Assembly: GCA_026770025.1 (NCBI GenBank) | Contig: JAMXDE010000005.1 | Location: 1,364,001 to 1,428,000, forward strand | Source: Craspedostauros australis | Lineage: Eukaryota > Bacillariophyta > Bacillariophyceae > Mastogloiales > Achnanthaceae | Length of the DNA: 64,000 bases | Reading direction: 5' to 3' | Shown here: piece after piece, positions 21,757 to 33,313 of the stretch | How positions within the stretch are numbered: the first letter of the stretch is position 1 | How the letters are laid out: every line of letters begins with the position of its first letter | Made by a program: the position numbers and the translations under genes | Notes under the pieces: generated by a model | Told to the model about the DNA's origin: nothing | The model's database searches: none | What the model saw: only the letters and a program-made list of their open reading frames with translations

Positions 21757-23355
21757 CCTCCTTGCTCTCTCTCTGTCCCTCTCTTCTCTCTGTCTCCTCC
21801 GCGTACGAGCTACTCAAATTCGTGCTTGTGCTTGTGTGGATACTGCAGAGTACAGTAGAGTAGAGTAGAGCAGAGCAGAGTAGAGTAGAGCGGGGTGGAG
21901 TAGATCGTGGAGCAATGGAACTACTTCAACTGCACTGCCGATCTGTGCATGCCTCCCAGCCTTGTTGTGGCTCTGCCTCTTTGTTTCCTGACGCCTCCGT
22001 CCACGAACATGTCACGATCTTGTGCTTGATTTTCGTTTCTGAGGTTGGGACGATCTTGGGGATGTTAGGCTTATCAGTTTAGTCTAGTTTAATTCGCCAT
22101 CATCTGTCCGTCATACGCGTACGACCACACCGACCACTCAAGAAGTCTACTATTGTCAAGTCGTGCATAATCCCGTTTTCTCATCTGTCTGTGCTCGTTC
22201 CGTTCCGAACTGCGAACAACACGAACCACGAGTTCTGCGTCACTGCACGAGCGGGATGACTGTGTCACGTTGCCTCACGTCATGTTGCTCAGGAGCGATT
22301 CCTTCTCCAACCACGACGGAATCTTTCATTTGTTTTCGCTCTTGTTCGTACGAGTTCGCATGCGACCTCGTGCGGTACGCAGGTACATCATGGTACTGGT
22401 TCTACCTGTACGACAGATCCACGTGTTGAGATTGGTGCCGCCACGAGTTGCGAGGTCGTTTGTCTCTGTGGTTCTGCGTTGTCCGCGATGTCCGGTTCCC
22501 GTATCTTCGGGGTGTGCGCGAGGCATGTGTTGTTACCAAACTGCGTTGTGGTCGAGGATGACCGTTGGCTCATGTTCATGGCGAACACGTTTCAGAACCA
22601 GCACGGCGAGGTTTGTTTCGATGATTTGTCATTGGCAGTTTGTCTGAGCCAAGCTTCCGCCAACTCACATCACATGTGACGTCATCATGCGAAGTGTGTG
22701 AGCGATGGACCAAGTCGACCACGTTCGACGATGTTCTTGTCTGACCAAGAGGCTTCCAGCGATGAGAGTCGAATGGTATCTTTTACTCACGGCGATTTCT
22801 GATTGGTCGAGGAGGTGCACGGATTGTCCAGTGCCCAGAAAATCCACATCAGCGCTCACAATTCTAGACCTCTCGACCACCTCAAACACGAATCTTGCGG
22901 AGGTTCCCTTCCTGTGCTCTCATCCGCCTGCAAAGGGATCGATGGCGCGTGCGGCGAAGAAATGTGGAGTGGGAACGCAACTCACCAGCCCATCAGGAAA
23001 CAACGTCAGAACCACCGTAATTTGAGGTCGCCACCCATCACTTTTTCGCCTTGTCATCGCCCAACACATCGACCTCTTGTTCGCAACCCCCTTTGCTGGT
23101 CAAAGAGAAGAGACACAACCACCAACTCGATTCAACTCACGTCAACACCCACATCAACACACACATCACATCACAGATTCAAGAGAAGCAAAGTGCAAAT
23201 CACAAATCACAATCGAACATTCACAATCCAACATTCACAATTTCAATCAAACCAAAAACCAAATCGAACAACAACAAAACGTGAGCATCGATACCAACGC
23301 CAACGCCAACACCAACACCAACACCAACACCACAGCACCACAAATACAATCCACC
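21757..23355. other. Intergenic, divergent promoters
   Basis: 1.6 kb upstream of the NFACT-R gene (-) and the epimerase gene (+). Holds the GAGTA-type repeat at 21854-21891. A CA-rich, T-poor tract from about 23.1 kb to the epimerase ATG is probably its 5' leader, ending in repeated CCAACG/CCAACA units. Short frames around 22.2-22.9 kb have no recognisable content. Confidence 0.5.
21854..21891. repeat. Degenerate 5-bp (AGTAG/AGCAG) tandem repeat
   Basis: AGTAGAGTAGAG-type units, some with C for T, directly upstream of the NFACT-R gene. Similar units recur around 31.92, 44.51, 52.27 and 58.82 kb. Confidence 0.8.
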
Positions 23356-24558
23356 ATGAATAAGCAAGACTACAACACCGATTCCGACGCGACCGTCTCC
23401 ACCATCGAGGGCACCGACCGTCACTCCGACACATTATCGGTGTCCAGCTCCTGGACTGAACAGGAGCCAATCGAACCACACGTCGGCTACAAGAAGGTTC
23501 TCGTCACTGGAGGAGCCGGCTTCATCGGCTCCCATGTTGCCGATTACCTCCTCGCACGCGGCGACGATGTCGTCATCGTCGATGAGCTAAATGATTATTA
23601 TGATCTCAACATCAAGGAATCCAACCTCAAGCTCCTCCTTAACAAGTACGGCGCCGACCGCGTCGCCATTTACAGAGGGGACATCTGCGACACGCAGTTT
23701 GTCACGAACCTCTTCGAAAAGGAGCAACCAGAATGGGTGTGCCACATGGCCGCACGCGCCGGTGTTCGCCCATCCATCCAGGATCCATTCGTCTACATCC
23801 ACTCCAACATCCGCGGCACAACCCAGCTGATGGAGCTGTCTCACAAATTCGGCGTCAAGAACTTCGTCTTCGCTTCCTCTTCCTCCGTCTACGGCGGATC
23901 CAAATCCACCTTCTTCTCGGAAGACGAAGCCGTCGACCACCCAGTCTCACCATACGCCGCATCCAAGAAGACGTGTGAGCTTCTCGCGTACACCTACCAC
24001 CATCTCTACAACCTCAACATCACCGGCCTCCGCTTCTTCACGGTCTACGGACCACGCGGCCGCCCAGACATGGCCCCCTTCAAATTCATCGACCGCGTCA
24101 GCCGCGGCGTGCAGATGCAGCAGTTCGGTGACGGCACCTCCAGCCGTGATTACACCTACATCGACGATATCGTCGACGGCGTCGTCCGATCCATCGACCG
24201 TCCGCATCCATACCAGATCTTCAACCTGGGCAAGGGCTCCGGCACATCCCTCAAGGAATTCATCCACCTCGTCCAAAAGCACGTTGGCAAGAAGGCCGTC
24301 ATCCAGATATTACCAGACCAGCCAGGTGATGTCCCATACACATGCGCCGATGTCTCCAAGGCACGCAAGCTGCTGGGATACAGGTCCACCGTATCCTTCG
24401 AGGAGGGCATCCGACGAACCGTCAAATGGTACCAACAATCATATTGCAATGACTCCACATCAACTCCGGAAACGTGTCCGGCACCAGAGCAGCATCAAAT
24501 GACCAACACACACGCTACCACCCAAACACCCACTCCGGTCATGGTGGTCCTCAAGTAG
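23356..24558 (+). CDS. UDP-glucuronate 4-epimerase
   Basis: 400 aa, single exon, start in context CCACCATGA after a CA-rich leader. The first ~45 residues are acidic and Ser/Thr-rich, without a signal peptide. The extended SDR epimerase fold is complete: NAD-binding VTGGAGFIGSHVADYL near residue 50, DELNDYYD after strand 2, SSSSVYGGS with the catalytic Ser/Thr, and YAASK with the catalytic Tyr and Lys. LRFFTVYGPRGRPDMA is typical of the UDP-glucuronate 4-epimerase (GAE/CapI) branch, and the C-terminal LGYRSTVSFEEGIRRTVKWY is standard. The enzyme interconverts UDP-glucuronate and UDP-galacturonate (EC 5.1.3.6) for cell-surface or exported polysaccharides. With no anchor visible it is probably cytosolic. 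Typical family length is 330-430 aa. Confidence 0.93.
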   Translation: MNKQDYNTDSDATVSTIEGTDRHSDTLSVSSSWTEQEPIEPHVGYKKVLVTGGAGFIGSHVADYLLARGDDVVIVDELNDYYDLNIKESNLKLLLNKYGADRVAIYRGDICDTQFVTNLFEKEQPEWVCHMAARAGVRPSIQDPFVYIHSNIRGTTQLMELSHKFGVKNFVFASSSSVYGGSKSTFFSEDEAVDHPVSPYAASKKTCELLAYTYHHLYNLNITGLRFFTVYGPRGRPDMAPFKFIDRVSRGVQMQQFGDGTSSRDYTYIDDIVDGVVRSIDRPHPYQIFNLGKGSGTSLKEFIHLVQKHVGKKAVIQILPDQPGDVPYTCADVSKARKLLGYRSTVSFEEGIRRTVKWYQQSYCNDSTSTPETCPAPEQHQMTNTHATTQTPTPVMVVLK

Positions 24559-25027
24559 CGTGCAATATTCTGACCATCACACTGTTGCATTGGCAACGAC
24601 GACGGGGGAAAGCAAACACACACCAAAACATACACGCGCAACCAAAGATGCACGGCTCCGAAATACTCTGCTATTTTTCAGTCCGATGCTGTGCATGACA
24701 AGTGCATTCGCAACAGACAACAGCCAACCAGGAACAGCAATCTTGCATGAGCTTCCACACGCATTACCAAAAAAGGAACGAAAATAAAAACAATAAAAAA
24801 TGAACTTGCACGTCAACACCAACAGCCGTCGATCTCAAATGCCAATTGCATGTCTGCCCTCCAGGAAGTCATCATCCGTTCCCGAATCATTCCCCTCTTG
24901 CTTGGACCAAGATTCCGCTCGCCGGGAAGCATCGGTACGAGTAATCAATCCTCCAAGGGAGCATGCATTCCTCGCGTCTATTTCCGCCTCGTGTCCTCCA
25001 TGTCATGACAGTACCATACGCGATGTT
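24559..25027. other. Convergent intergenic spacer
   Basis: 3' flanks of the epimerase (+) and the HECT ligase (-). An A-rich block with AATAAA-like elements around 24.77-24.80 kb is a candidate polyadenylation region for the epimerase. Nothing else seen. Confidence 0.5.
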
Positions 25028-28000
25028 TTATTCCATGTTCCATGCCGACATGGAGTACTCCAAGGCGAGGTCCAGCTTCTCTTCCAATACCTTGATATCG
25101 TTACCGTACGCGCTGTAGGGAATCAGCAGGTCCTGCGTGCAGGTGTGCGCGGTGGGAAGGCTGCCGCTGTCTCTGTTCTCTTTCGTGATCTCGACGTGAA
25201 TGCGGAAATTGCTGTGATGGTTCAGATCAGGCAAAAAGGTCTGCCCTGTGCAGTAGAGCAAGAAGCGAGAGAGGAAGGCGCTGTCGGTCTCGCTTTTGGA
25301 TCGTAGTAGAGTGGCGAAGACCTGCATGAACTTTTCCGCACGTTCCGCGTAGGCGGCGGCCTCTTCGTCAGGGATTCGGTACATCCCGCCGTCGGCTGGC
25401 ACGCGGCCCTCGAGCAATAGATGCTCATTGTTGGGACCCAAGAAGTCATCGATGGTGACCGTATCACGCGCAAACAGCAAGGAGTCCAGCACCTTCGGTG
25501 GGCAGAACATCGGAAAGCACAAGCTTGGTGAAATGTTGCCTGCGATTCGCAAAGGATGCATGCTCGTTAGGTGATGTTGGTGGACAGTGTAAACAGTGTG
25601 GAGTAGCTTGCTCATTTGCTCTCACATACATATCTGATGGTGCGACAACAAACGCGCTCCATTTCATATTCGTTGCACCCCAAACAATGCGCCACAAAAA
25701 GCAACAGTATTGACGACGGTGGCAATTACGATGAAAGCGCACGTACCTCCCAATGTCAAGCCGTCCTGTATCGCTGTCAATGCAATGCTGCGACCATCGA
25801 TGTAGAGCTCTTCGATCGTTTGTCGTGCCACCTTCCATTTGTCCTTCTTCTCATTCTTGCATTCTTCCTCGTCGATGCCCAGCCTTCTGAATAGTAAGCT
25901 GCCCTCATCGTTGTCATTTTTCTCAACCACAAGAAGCTCCAACGTATGCAGAATGAGATCGCGCGTCGAGTATGACGGATTGGATGGCTTGACTCCACGA
26001 AACAAGACTGCACGCCGGTGATGTGTATGTGGATGTGAACGTATGTGCGTGTGTATGTATGGTGTGTGTATGTATGTGCGTGAGAGAGAGAGTCAAACAG
26101 ATGATTGCGTCAAGCACGTGTTGAGACCAGAGCGCATGGCAGCAGTTCCGGAGCACCTATGATCTCGTCATGCCCAAAGCCATACTCATGCGCAGACTCA
26201 ACCCATTCGCGCTTGCGCACAAGACTCGCACATTCGATGCACAGTTGGTCACTTACAATTGCGGAAGAGCTTGGGTACGGTGGACATCTGAATGGACAAC
26301 CCGGCCGATTGCTTGCCTCCACCAGCAGGTTCATCTTTTAGAAGATTGCAGGAGAGCATACAGAGAGCGAACAAACGGCCGATGGCTCGGTAGTAAGTCA
26401 TGGCCTTTTTCACCCACTTGTTCTGGTGCATGGCGTCCATATCCGACGGGTCCCTGATGCCACACGCATTGGCGATGTTGTCGTCTGTGGTTGGCGACCA
26501 ACCGACATCGGAAGATTCGAACAACTTCAATTCCTTGGAGATTCCCTTGCCTTTAGAGATATTGACGGTTACATCGCCCAACGTCTTCCATAAGGTGCTG
26601 AAGAATTGCCGAGTCGGGCCTCCTTCGTCGACCGCTTGAAGTTCTTTCTTTACCTTGCTCAACAGTTTTATGTCAGTGCCGACTGATTGAGTAACACGAG
26701 ATGGTGTGAGGTGATGTGACGTGACATCACGAGGCGTGTGTTTGCGTGAGGATGGTGGTGCAACAAGAGCAAAAGTCGTGAATGGCAGGAGTAGTGAGAG
26801 GAACGTGAGATCATATGCCAGATGACGTGGCCTGGTTGTCGCCGCTATCGCTGTGACTACTGTTGCTATTGTGATAGCCACTGCGCGCTTTGCACGACCT
26901 GAGGTACAAGTATGGCATGATACGACATGACAGGGCAATCGGCAGGCAGACAAGTACATGTCTGGACCAACACAATACGTACCGCTGTACACAACCTTGA
27001 GCGGCTTAAAGAAGGTGCCCGGAGCAACGTCTGGGTCGAACAGGGGATGCTTGCTCTTTTCAGTGTAAAACTTCTTGAAGAGCGAATTGGCATCGAAGTC
27101 AGGATCGACATGGATCGTGAAGGTACCGTTTTTCTTGGCATGGAGGCTGTGCAAGACCGTGAGGGTGTTGTCGAAGTGCTGCTTCCACTCCTTCATTCGC
27201 AACTCGTTGATGAAGACTTCCTCCTCCTTTTTCTCCTCCTCGAGTTGCTTGAGGAGAAGGTCCTTCTCTTTGGACTTGCGGAGCAAATCGGAGTTGATTT
27301 GTTGCAGCCTCGCCTTTTCTGCTTCGATTCTTTCCATACCCCGGAGCTTCTTTGTGGCCTCGTCTGCGATATCCTTGAGCTGCGTCATCTGCTGATCGAT
27401 GCGCCTGTTCTTGGCCTTCAGAGCTTTGACATGCTGTTCTGTATGCTGGAAGCAGAAGGCAAGATGCGGAATGTTTTCACCGTAATGGTTCTGGTAGAGG
27501 TGCTCCAAGTACTTCAATGTGATCTCATGAATGAACGAATGGTTCGACGCCTGGGCTTTGAGATGCGCAACCAATTCGGCAGGACGGGCATCCTTGAACG
27601 TGCATTTCACATTGTGTCTGTCGTCTTCGACGAATCCTTCCGTGCGAAAATAGAATTGCCATCGTTTCGAGAAGCGAGTCGTTCCGCATGGGCAGGCGCA
27701 CCATTTCTCATAGGTGGGATCACAAATGTCCGGGATGTTGAATCCCATCGTCATGGTGGGGCATCGGGGCAGCATCTGCAGGAATCGTCTGAATTCAGGC
27801 AGCTCGGGGTCGTCGATCGATACTTTGTCCAGTATGTCCACGTATGTTTCCTTCACGGCTCGTTGGCATCGTTGATCCCAATCCGCGGGATAGATTTGTG
27901 GTGGCACGTCGGCCAACACGCAGTCGGTTGGAATGAGGAGATTCAACTTGTCGTCTTGCGAGAGCTCATCGAACTTCTTGATGGCATCGATGCGTGAGAG

Positions 28001-28666
28001 TTCATCCCACTCTGCCAACTTCAATCCACCAATCGTCTTGTTTCGCGGGTCGTTGTCATAGCTGTTGTTGTTGTTGCTGTTGTTGCTGTTGTTGCTGTTC
28101 GCATTGTTGTTGTTCGTGCTCTGGTCGAGGGAAGTAGTTTCGGGAGGCCGAGGATCGTTGGCCTCGCGTTTGATCTTAACGGGAGGCTGCACAACATCTT
28201 GGGGGGCATGCTGAGGTGGTTCAGATCGAACGCGATCGCGCCTCTCGCCATCACCGGTGCTGTGATTGCCATGGATATTTCTCTGGTTGGTATCGCTGTT
28301 TACGTTGTTGTGGCCTTGTTGGTGGCCATTGTAATGGTCACGGTTATTGTTGTAGTGATTGCTGGGGCCGTTGTTGTTGTGGCCATTGTCGCCGTAACGT
28401 CCGTTGTTGCCGTAATGCTCGTTGGACGATTGGTTGCGATGCTGGTTGCGATGCTGGTTGCGATTATGCCCATAATGCTGCCCAGGATGACGGTTGTGAT
28501 CTTGGTTGTGATCGTGGTGAAAGCCTGGCGGCAGTCCAGAAACGAAGTTGCCTCCGTTATCACGAGATCGGTTGGCATGGTGACGGGATGGTTGTCCGCG
28601 ATGGGAGCGCCCATTGTCGGGCAGCCCCCGTTGCCACGAATCTCGGGCGTAGTAGTTGTTCCTCAT
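25028..28666 (-). CDS. HECT-domain E3 ubiquitin ligase with Asn/His-rich N-terminus
   Basis: Four exons: 26983-28666, 26257-26682, 25747-26007 and 25028-25539, all introns GT-AG in phase 1, giving 960 aa. Residues 1-215 are a disordered Asn/His/Arg/Gly tract. A Cys/His module near 325-400 (WCACPCGTTRF, then VKC, then HLKAQASNHSF) looks zinc-binding. A long coiled coil follows (~415-500), then HECT from ~530: SLFKKFYTE and YRAIGRLFALCML in the N-lobe, LLYCTGQTFLP and LPTAHTC in the C-lobe. Cys924 in AHTC is the expected ubiquitin-thioester residue. The domain receives ubiquitin from E2 and passes it to substrates; the substrate is unknown. A typical HECT N-terminus such as WW or RLD is not seen. 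The exon joins restore continuous HECT sequence, which supports the model. Confidence 0.88.
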
Positions 28667-29099
28667 TTTGCGAAGCTCTTCTGCTCTATTTGTGCTCTGC
28701 CACTGCCTCTACACTCTCCCTCCTGCCTTCACCTCTCCAGAAATGAGTGCCTTGCGGTTTGTCCTTTGCCTTTGTCTTTGTCTTTGTCTTCCTCTTCCTT
28801 TTTTCTGTTTGGAGCAGTTTATGAGCCCATGTGGTGTCTTCCAGTGATGGAACGGTGGATCGCTTTTGTGTTGTGTCACCATTGTTCTGTTGCGTGTCAA
28901 GATGCGAAATTCTTTTGCTTTCGATTCAGCGCCCGCAGATATGGGAGTTGCGGATAAATATATAATCGGTTTAAAACGACCGCCAAACCGAAACAGCGAA
29001 CACCACAAATCATGGCGCAGAAACGCAAGAGACAGCCAACACAACACGAAGCAACCAAACACAAAAAAAAAAAACGAAAAGAGATTTTGTGCATCCACG
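28667..29099. other. Divergent promoter between HECT ligase and Mic10
   Basis: 432 nt. A TATA-like block (ATAAATATATAAT, about 28956-28968) sits roughly 135 nt before the Mic10 start codon. The leader before that ATG is A/C-rich with a run of A. No other feature. Confidence 0.45.
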
Positions 29100-29607
29100 A
29101 TGGCTGATTCAACACCGCAGGATCCACCAAGCGACGCTCCCAAGTGGAAGCTCCCGGATGGCATTGAAGATCACATCGAGAATGGTACGTGTACATGACG
29201 GCGTCTGTATTGCGCTGATTTGTGATGCGAGTATGTATGGAGGAGATATTAATTGGACATGATCGGAGCAACGATCTTGTCTGATGACGGATTCGGTTCG
29301 CGTCGCTCCGATACAATGCAATTCAATACAATGCGGATCTAACGCGTGCACAACCCATCCTTTCTTGCTCGTCGACCTGCCCACCCGCTGGATCGTTTGC
29401 CATCGACGTCACTGACCTTATTGATTTTCGTACATTCCACATGCAGGACTGATCAAATCTGTAGTTGGCGCAGCCGCGGGTGGGGTTGTCGGCATGATCA
29501 TGTTCCGTTCCGGAGGTGGATGGAGATCGGCAAGCATCGCAACAGGCGTGGGAATGGCGGTTGGATCCACTTACGAGCGGATGGTGGCATCCTCGGAGCA
29601 GTCGTAA
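29100..29607 (+). CDS. MIC10: Mic10-like MICOS subunit
   Basis: Two short exons, 29100-29184 and 29447-29607 (81 aa), joined over a 262-nt GT-AG intron (phase 1). After a soluble head (residues 1-28, KWKLPDGIEDHIENG) come two Gly-rich membrane segments: LIKSVVGAAAGGVVGMIMF, then SASIATGVGMAVGSTYERM. The Gly-x3-Gly spacing, the basic residues between the helices (FRSGGGWRS) and the total length match Mic10/MINOS1, which oligomerises in the mitochondrial inner membrane and bends it at crista junctions. The tail after the second helix is very short. The overall fit is good although the first helix differs from the animal and yeast proteins. It is divergently arranged with the HECT gene and shares its promoter interval. 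Confidence 0.8.
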
Positions 29608-29645
29608 CGATTGCTTTTGTCTTCATCTTGGACGTGTGCGCAAGC

Positions 29646-29655
29646 AGAGTACTCT
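29646..29655. promoter_or_regulatory. AGAGTACTCT palindrome (copy 2)
   Basis: Extended on both sides to the 14-bp palindrome GCAGAGTACTCTGC, just past the 3' end of Mic10. Function unknown. Confidence 0.35.
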
Positions 29656-29828
29656 GCAATGTGTTACCACAAGAGCAGCATGCCTGTTGACTGCCGAAGG
29701 CAGACAGAGATACTGTTCTACACGTACCCGGACCGGTCAGAGTGAAAGAGACGGAAGGGCTTGGGGCGACGAACAGCTTCGGCGCTTTCCCGGATCTCCA
29801 TCATGAAATCAACCGAGGCCAATGTATC

Positions 29829-29838
29829 AGAGTACTCT
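29829..29838. promoter_or_regulatory. AGAGTACTCT palindrome (copy 3)
   Basis: 183 nt from copy 2, in the Mic10-ABCF2 convergent spacer. Function unknown. Confidence 0.3.
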
Positions 29839-30113
29839 ACCTGGAGTTCATGGTGCATGGTATCCGCATAGCTCGTAGGTGCCCGTACATCTTGGCCATG
29901 ACCATTGCTGGCAACGCAGCAGTAAAAGACAGAGGGTGATGCATTTCACAACGCATGGCATTGTACCATGCAGCAACATGGACTATTATGGCACACATGC
30001 GCCAGTTTCAGTCGATGGTCTGTTTCCTAAAAGTAACGAATTCCGAGTACGCCTGACACTCTCTAATTGAGCAGAGTGGGACTCGACCACACTCTCGGTG
30101 AACATTGTGGTGT

Positions 30114-33100
30114 TTACTTCGCCATCTTTCGTCTCAGATGTGGCGGGATGTACCTCTTCGGGCCAGAACCGCCGAAAGCACCAGCCAAACCGCTGCTCTT
30201 CGTCGAATCCGTGCTGCTGCTAGCTGTGGTCGTTGCCGATGTGCTCGTGGTGGCCGTGGAGTCGTCCGCCGGTGGCTTCTCTGGTTCCGGAGTCACGGCA
30301 GGCTTGGGTTCCGCTGGTGGTGGGGTCGGCTTTGGCTCTTCCTTGATTTCCGTGAGTGCTGGCTTTGGCGCCACGACCTCCAGCTTGGCTTGCTTCTTGG
30401 GTTCTGGCTTTGCCTTGGCTGGCTTGTCTGTGGCCTTCACGCTCGCATCACCACGGAGCTTGGAGGCCTCCTCGCCGATGCCCATCTGCGCTCTCATGTC
30501 CATCTTGAAGTTCTGGATGTCGCCCTTGTACTTCGTGATGGTCTTGTCGTCGCAGATCCAGATCTCGTTGGCCACCTGCGAAATCAGCCGCATATCATGC
30601 GAAACCAGCACCATACCACCATCGAATTCGTTCACTGCCTTGGCCAATGCATCGATACTTTCCATGTCCTGTTGGTGTCATTTGTTGTTGTGTTGCGCAG
30701 TCCAGGTCAGTCCATTGCGATTCATTGCAGTCCATTGCAGTCAAGTGGGAAACCCCAATGGCATCATCGGAAGATCAACAATCAAGCAGCATTATCCGAA
30801 GCGAGAAAGAGAAAGAGAGAGCAGCAATCGAGTGAAGTGTGAGTATGTAAGCGTGAGTGCCTGATAGACCACCATGCATGTGATGTCATGCCATGCCATG
30901 TATAAAAGGGTATTGATATTGAACAATCGCAAGCCAATCGCAAGCCAAACGCACCACCCGCAACAATTCATCCGTCGCACAGACACATTTTCACAGCAGT
31001 CTCAATACCACTTACCAAGTGATTGGTGGGTTCATCCAGCAGCAGAATGTGAGGAACGTCTCGACCAAGCTTGGCGAACACCACGCGACTGAGCTGTCCA
31101 TCACTGAGCTCCTTCATCTTGCGAACCTGCATCTTTCCAGACACACCGAAGCGGCCCAGGTACTTGCGTTGGTCATCGCGTGGATCTTCGGGGTATTGCG
31201 ATTCGAAGAATTGCAGCGGCGTCTGCTCCAAATCCAAGACGTCCACGAAGTGTTGCGTGAACCGCCCGAGCTTCAAGTGTCCGTGCGGACGAATGTCACC
31301 CAACGTGGGTTGCAGCTCGCCTGCCATTAGCTTGACCAGCGTGGTCTTACCCGCACCGTTCGGTCCCACCAAGGCAACGCGCGAATCTAAATCCACTCCG
31401 AGGTTGATTCCAGAGTACAGCGGCTCGCAGCCAGGATATCCAAATTTGACATCGTGGAAGGCCAGGACGGGTGGCGGCAGGTGTCCCGGATCGGCAAAGT
31501 TGAAATTCAGCGGCTTCTCCTCTTCGGGCTTGTCCGTGAGACCCGCACGGACCATCTTGGCCAGCACCTTCTCTTTGGACTGCGCCTGCTTGGCATTCTT
31601 GGCCGTACCGTGACCGAATCGTGCGATGTATTCCTTCATGGACTTGATCTGATCCTGCTCCCATTTGTATTGCTTCCATTGATTCTCCTCCTTTTCGGAC
31701 TTCGTCTTGACGAACTGATCGTAGTTTCCATCGTAGTACACCAGCTTGCGCTTGTTGGTGAAGTGGATCATGTGCGTGCAAACATTGTTCAAGAAATCCT
31801 GCGAGTGGCTGACCAAGAGGAGGATCTTGTCCCAGCGACTCAAGTAGTCCTCCAGCCAAATGACTGCCTCCATGTCCTGTCATGAATTTCATGAGTGAAA
31901 CACACAAAGAGTCGAGTCGAGTAGAGTAGAGGGAGAGGGATGTACAGTTGTGCGGTTGTGCATGTTCGTAGAAGTTGAGTGTGGAGTTCAGAGAATGGGC
32001 GAGTGTGAGGAATGGATTGACGATGCAAGAGTGTGGCAGTGGCGAGCGCCCCAACTGTGACCATTGACGCTCGTTGCGGCATCGTTATTATTCATCCACC
32101 TGGTACTGTAGTATTGATTTCGCATGACAAAAACGAGAGCAACATCTTTGAATAGCAACGCCAATGCCAGCGTCAACACCAATGCGGCGAGAGCATTCTC
32201 GTCACACGGCATGTTCGCACGTAAGTAGAGCAGCGTACTGTACAGCACGAATGCCACTCTGACATGTTCTGCACTCACCAAGTGATTCGTCGGCTCATCG
32301 AGCAGGAGACAGATCGGCTGGATGAACAGAGCACGGGCCAGCGAGACTCGCATACGCCAGCCACCGCTGAAGTCCTTGGTCGCCTTGGACTGCATGGCAT
32401 GCGTGAAACCAAGGCCGGCCAAGATGGACCGCGCACGGACTTCCGCAGTGCTGGCATCCAGCAAATCCAGACGTTCGTACACGGCATTGAGCGCATCCAT
32501 AATCTCCTCCGACAATTCGTCCGATGTTTTGACGTCGTCCTCCTCCCCGCTTTGCAGAGAGTCCGGATCCTCCGCGGCGATGGCAAGCATGCTGTTGAGA
32601 TCCTCGGCCTGTTGCTCCAGCTTGAGACGTTCGTCGTCGACGGACATGACGGCATCTATGGCGGTGATGTCGGAGGGTTCCATTTCTTCGCTCAAGAAGA
32701 ATATGTCGATGGAATTTGGGATGGGAATGGCCCTGGCGCCCAAGGCCTTGAGCAGGGTCGACTTTCCGCATCCGTTGCGGCCGATGAGACCGTAGCGATT
32801 GCCGTGGTTGAGAACGACCTCGCATTCATCCAGCAGCACGGCGCCCATGTGCTGCAAGGAGAAGTTGGTGACGTTGACGTCGCGGCTGCGCGCGTCCACT
32901 CCCTTGCGGCTGGTGGCGAACGTGCAGATGGTGCCCTCGGAAGCAAGCTGGTCCGCCTTGTCATGATCGATGCCATCATCGCCGGTTCCCGACTTGCCGC
33001 CGCTCTCCAACGTGTCCTTGGCCGCTGCCAGAACGGCGACTGCGGATTTGGTCTCCTCCTCGCCGTCCTTCCCTTTGCCCTTGCCCTTGTCCTTTCCTTT

Positions 33101-33313
33101 GGCCTTGCGCTTGGCTTCGCGCTTGGCCTTGGCCAGCGCCTTCTTCTCCTCCTTGGTCATCTTCTTCTCAAACACCTGCTCGTCGCCTCCGCCCATGGCC
33201 GTGTCTTTCACCAGCACGGAGACATCGATCTCCTCATCCCTGCGGTCCTGCAGATCCTTCTCGAACTGGAACTCGGCCTGCTTGGCCTTCTTCTTGTGCC
33301 AATTCGAAGCCAT
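30114..33313 (-). CDS. ABCF2: ABCF2-type ABC ATPase
   Basis: Three exons: 32279-33313, 31016-31876 and 30114-30668 (816 aa); introns of 402 and 347 nt, both phase 0. After a Lys/Glu-rich head come two ATPase cassettes without membrane segments. Cassette 1: GRNGCGKST (~res 183), [19 protein letters not shown]. Linker: [17 protein letters not shown], then [21 protein letters not shown], a good match to ABCF2. Cassette 2: GPNGAGKTT (~514), [37 protein letters not shown]. The LSDGQ form of the second signature also fits ABCF2. The tail is a Pro/Lys/Thr-rich extension ending RRKM. ABCF proteins act on ribosomes in translation or ribosome biogenesis. Both introns fall directly after [10 protein letters not shown], before DME, in each cassette. 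Confidence 0.94.

Larger units (their letters stand above)
29608..30113. other. Convergent intergenic spacer with two AGAGTACTCT palindromes
   Basis: Between the 3' ends of Mic10 (+) and ABCF2 (-). Contains palindromes at 29646-29655 (extended to GCAGAGTACTCTGC) and 29829-29838. No gene seen. Confidence 0.5.
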
